Source: UBA6136 sp041158345 (lineage in GTDB: Bacteria; Pseudomonadota; Gammaproteobacteria; Methylococcales; Methylococcaceae). Taken from it: 6,635 nt of DNA. Made by a program: the position numbers and the translations under genes. How positions within the stretch are numbered: the first letter of the stretch is position 1; every line of letters starts with the position of its first letter. Location: NCBI GenBank assembly GCA_041158345.1, contig JBEBBO010000191.1, positions 1-6,635 on the forward strand. Direction: 5' to 3'. Positions 6,041 to 6,635 of the stretch are shown piece after piece. The notes beneath the pieces are model-generated. The model was not told the origin of the DNA, ran no database searches, and worked only from the letters and a program-made list of their open reading frames with translations.

Positions 6041-6635
6041 ATGTCCCTCTCATCGCTCACCATGAGCCTTCAAGAAATCACTGACAGTATTCCCGGAGCA
6101 AGGCTTCAGGGCTCTGCCGACCTCACGGTGACCGGCATCAGCACCGATACGCGAAACATTCCCGCCGGAAGCCTTTTCTTTGCGCTCCGAGGGGAGCGAT
6201 TTGATGCGCATGATTTCATCCCCGAAGCGCTTGCTTCAGGCGCGATGGCCGTTGTTTCAGAGCGCCCCCTCGATCCAGGGACACCCCATGTTCTTGTCCC
6301 TGATAACCGAACTGCCCTTGGCGCCCTCGCAAAGGCATGGCGGAAGCGGTTCAATATCCCGGTAATCACCGTAACGGGCAGCAACGGGAAGACCACCGTC
6401 ACCCAGATGCTGGCCACAATTCTCGCCACGACCTCGGGCGAAGAGAAAAGACTGGCCACAAGGGGCAATCTCAACAACGAGATTGGCCTTCCCTTGACCT
6501 TGTTTCGCATGAATAGCAGCCATGAACGAGCCGTTCTTGAGCTGGGCATGAATCATCCGGGAGAAATTCGTTATCTTGCCGATATTGCGCAGCCCACCGT
6601 CGCTCTCGTCAACAATGCGCAACGCGAGCATCAGG
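6041..6635 (+). CDS. murF: UDP-N-acetylmuramoyl-tripeptide--D-alanyl-D-alanine ligase, 3'-truncated by window edge
   Basis: A cytoplasmic ATP-dependent Mur ligase that adds D-Ala-D-Ala to UDP-MurNAc-tripeptide, completing the pentapeptide precursor. The 198 visible residues cover the N-terminal domain and the start of the ATPase domain; family members are usually about 450-470 residues. The N-terminal domain shows T-D-T-R (35-38), F-x-A-L-R-G-E-R-F-D-A-H-D-F (46-59) and V-P-D (86-88). The P-loop is T-G-S-N-G-K-T-T (112-119), followed by T-R-G-N-L-N-N-E-I-G-L-P-L-T-L (140-154) and E-L-G-M-N-H-P-G-E-I (167-176). F-D-A-H-D-F and N-L-N-N distinguish MurF from MurE and MurC. V-N-N-A-Q-R-E-H-Q near the cut end is betaproteobacteria-like. 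The in-frame ATG at 6062 is a real alternative: it begins where homology seems to begin and is preceded by CACC, as is argS. The gene follows sua5 by 16 bases, not murE, so it is outside the usual dcw order on this side. Confidence 0.95.
   Translation, partial: MSLSSLTMSLQEITDSIPGARLQGSADLTVTGISTDTRNIPAGSLFFALRGERFDAHDFIPEALASGAMAVVSERPLDPGTPHVLVPDNRTALGALAKAWRKRFNIPVITVTGSNGKTTVTQMLATILATTSGEEKRLATRGNLNNEIGLPLTLFRMNSSHERAVLELGMNHPGEIRYLADIAQPTVALVNNAQREHQ

Noticed and set aside
6016..6044. Promoter before murF based on TTGACC at 6016-6021
   Set aside because: No acceptable -10 box occurs at the right distance (AAATGT at best), and the six bases are codons at the end of sua5.
5611..6063. Minus-strand open frame of 150 residues opposite the Sua5 C-terminal domain
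   Set aside because: The + strand encodes a convincing Sua5 domain here, and the minus-strand protein has no recognisable motif.
1..6635. Mobile elements, CRISPR arrays, tRNA or rRNA genes, attachment sites
   Set aside because: No transposase or integrase motifs, no direct repeats with spacers and no cloverleaf-like segments were seen. Non-coding gaps are all 51 bases or shorter.

Overview
The window looks like ordinary chromosome from a member of the Pseudomonadota, most likely a betaproteobacterium. It has moderately high GC judged by eye and dense coding, all on the + strand. The class call rests on protein wording recalled from known families. MurF carries an N-N-A-Q-R-E-H-Q stretch, Sua5 has a long C-terminal domain with an A-S-G-x-L-E-S-H-Y-A-P-R linker, and ArgRS is directly followed by a SPOR-domain protein. 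Some ArgRS and MurF segments would also fit gammaproteobacteria, so the class is an inference.

Left third (1-2258): the 3' part of one large gene, open in frame from the left edge. It encodes a STAND-type (NB-ARC/AP-ATPase-like) signalling NTPase. A Walker B motif and a G-x-H-P motif are visible, followed by a probable winged-helix region and seven tetratricopeptide-like units in an exact 48-residue register. The N-terminal effector domain and the Walker A loop lie outside the window, so the output of this sensor cannot be read here. Proteins of this architecture include regulators and anti-phage sensors. It is the only accessory-type gene present.

Junction (2259-2306): a 48-base gap. A sigma70-like promoter (TTGGCA, 18-base spacer, GATAAT) starts inside the end of the STAND gene. 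A perfect 9-base inverted repeat joins the -10 region to the argS start codon.

Right two thirds (2307-6635): a tightly packed housekeeping run that is probably one operon. The order is argS (arginyl-tRNA synthetase), a membrane-anchored SPOR-domain protein, gloA (glyoxalase I), sua5 (threonylcarbamoyl-AMP synthase for the tRNA t6A modification) and the 5' part of murF (UDP-MurNAc-tripeptide:D-Ala-D-Ala ligase, cut by the right edge). Gaps are 3, 51, 1 and 16 bases. Two genes serve tRNA charging or modification, two serve peptidoglycan synthesis or binding, and one detoxifies methylglyoxal. The notable point is murF following sua5 rather than murE.

No RNA gene, CRISPR array, insertion sequence, attachment site or convincing terminator was seen. 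The most interesting parts are the incomplete STAND gene with its regular repeat array and the promoter/inverted-repeat arrangement before argS. Nothing here proves a new system.
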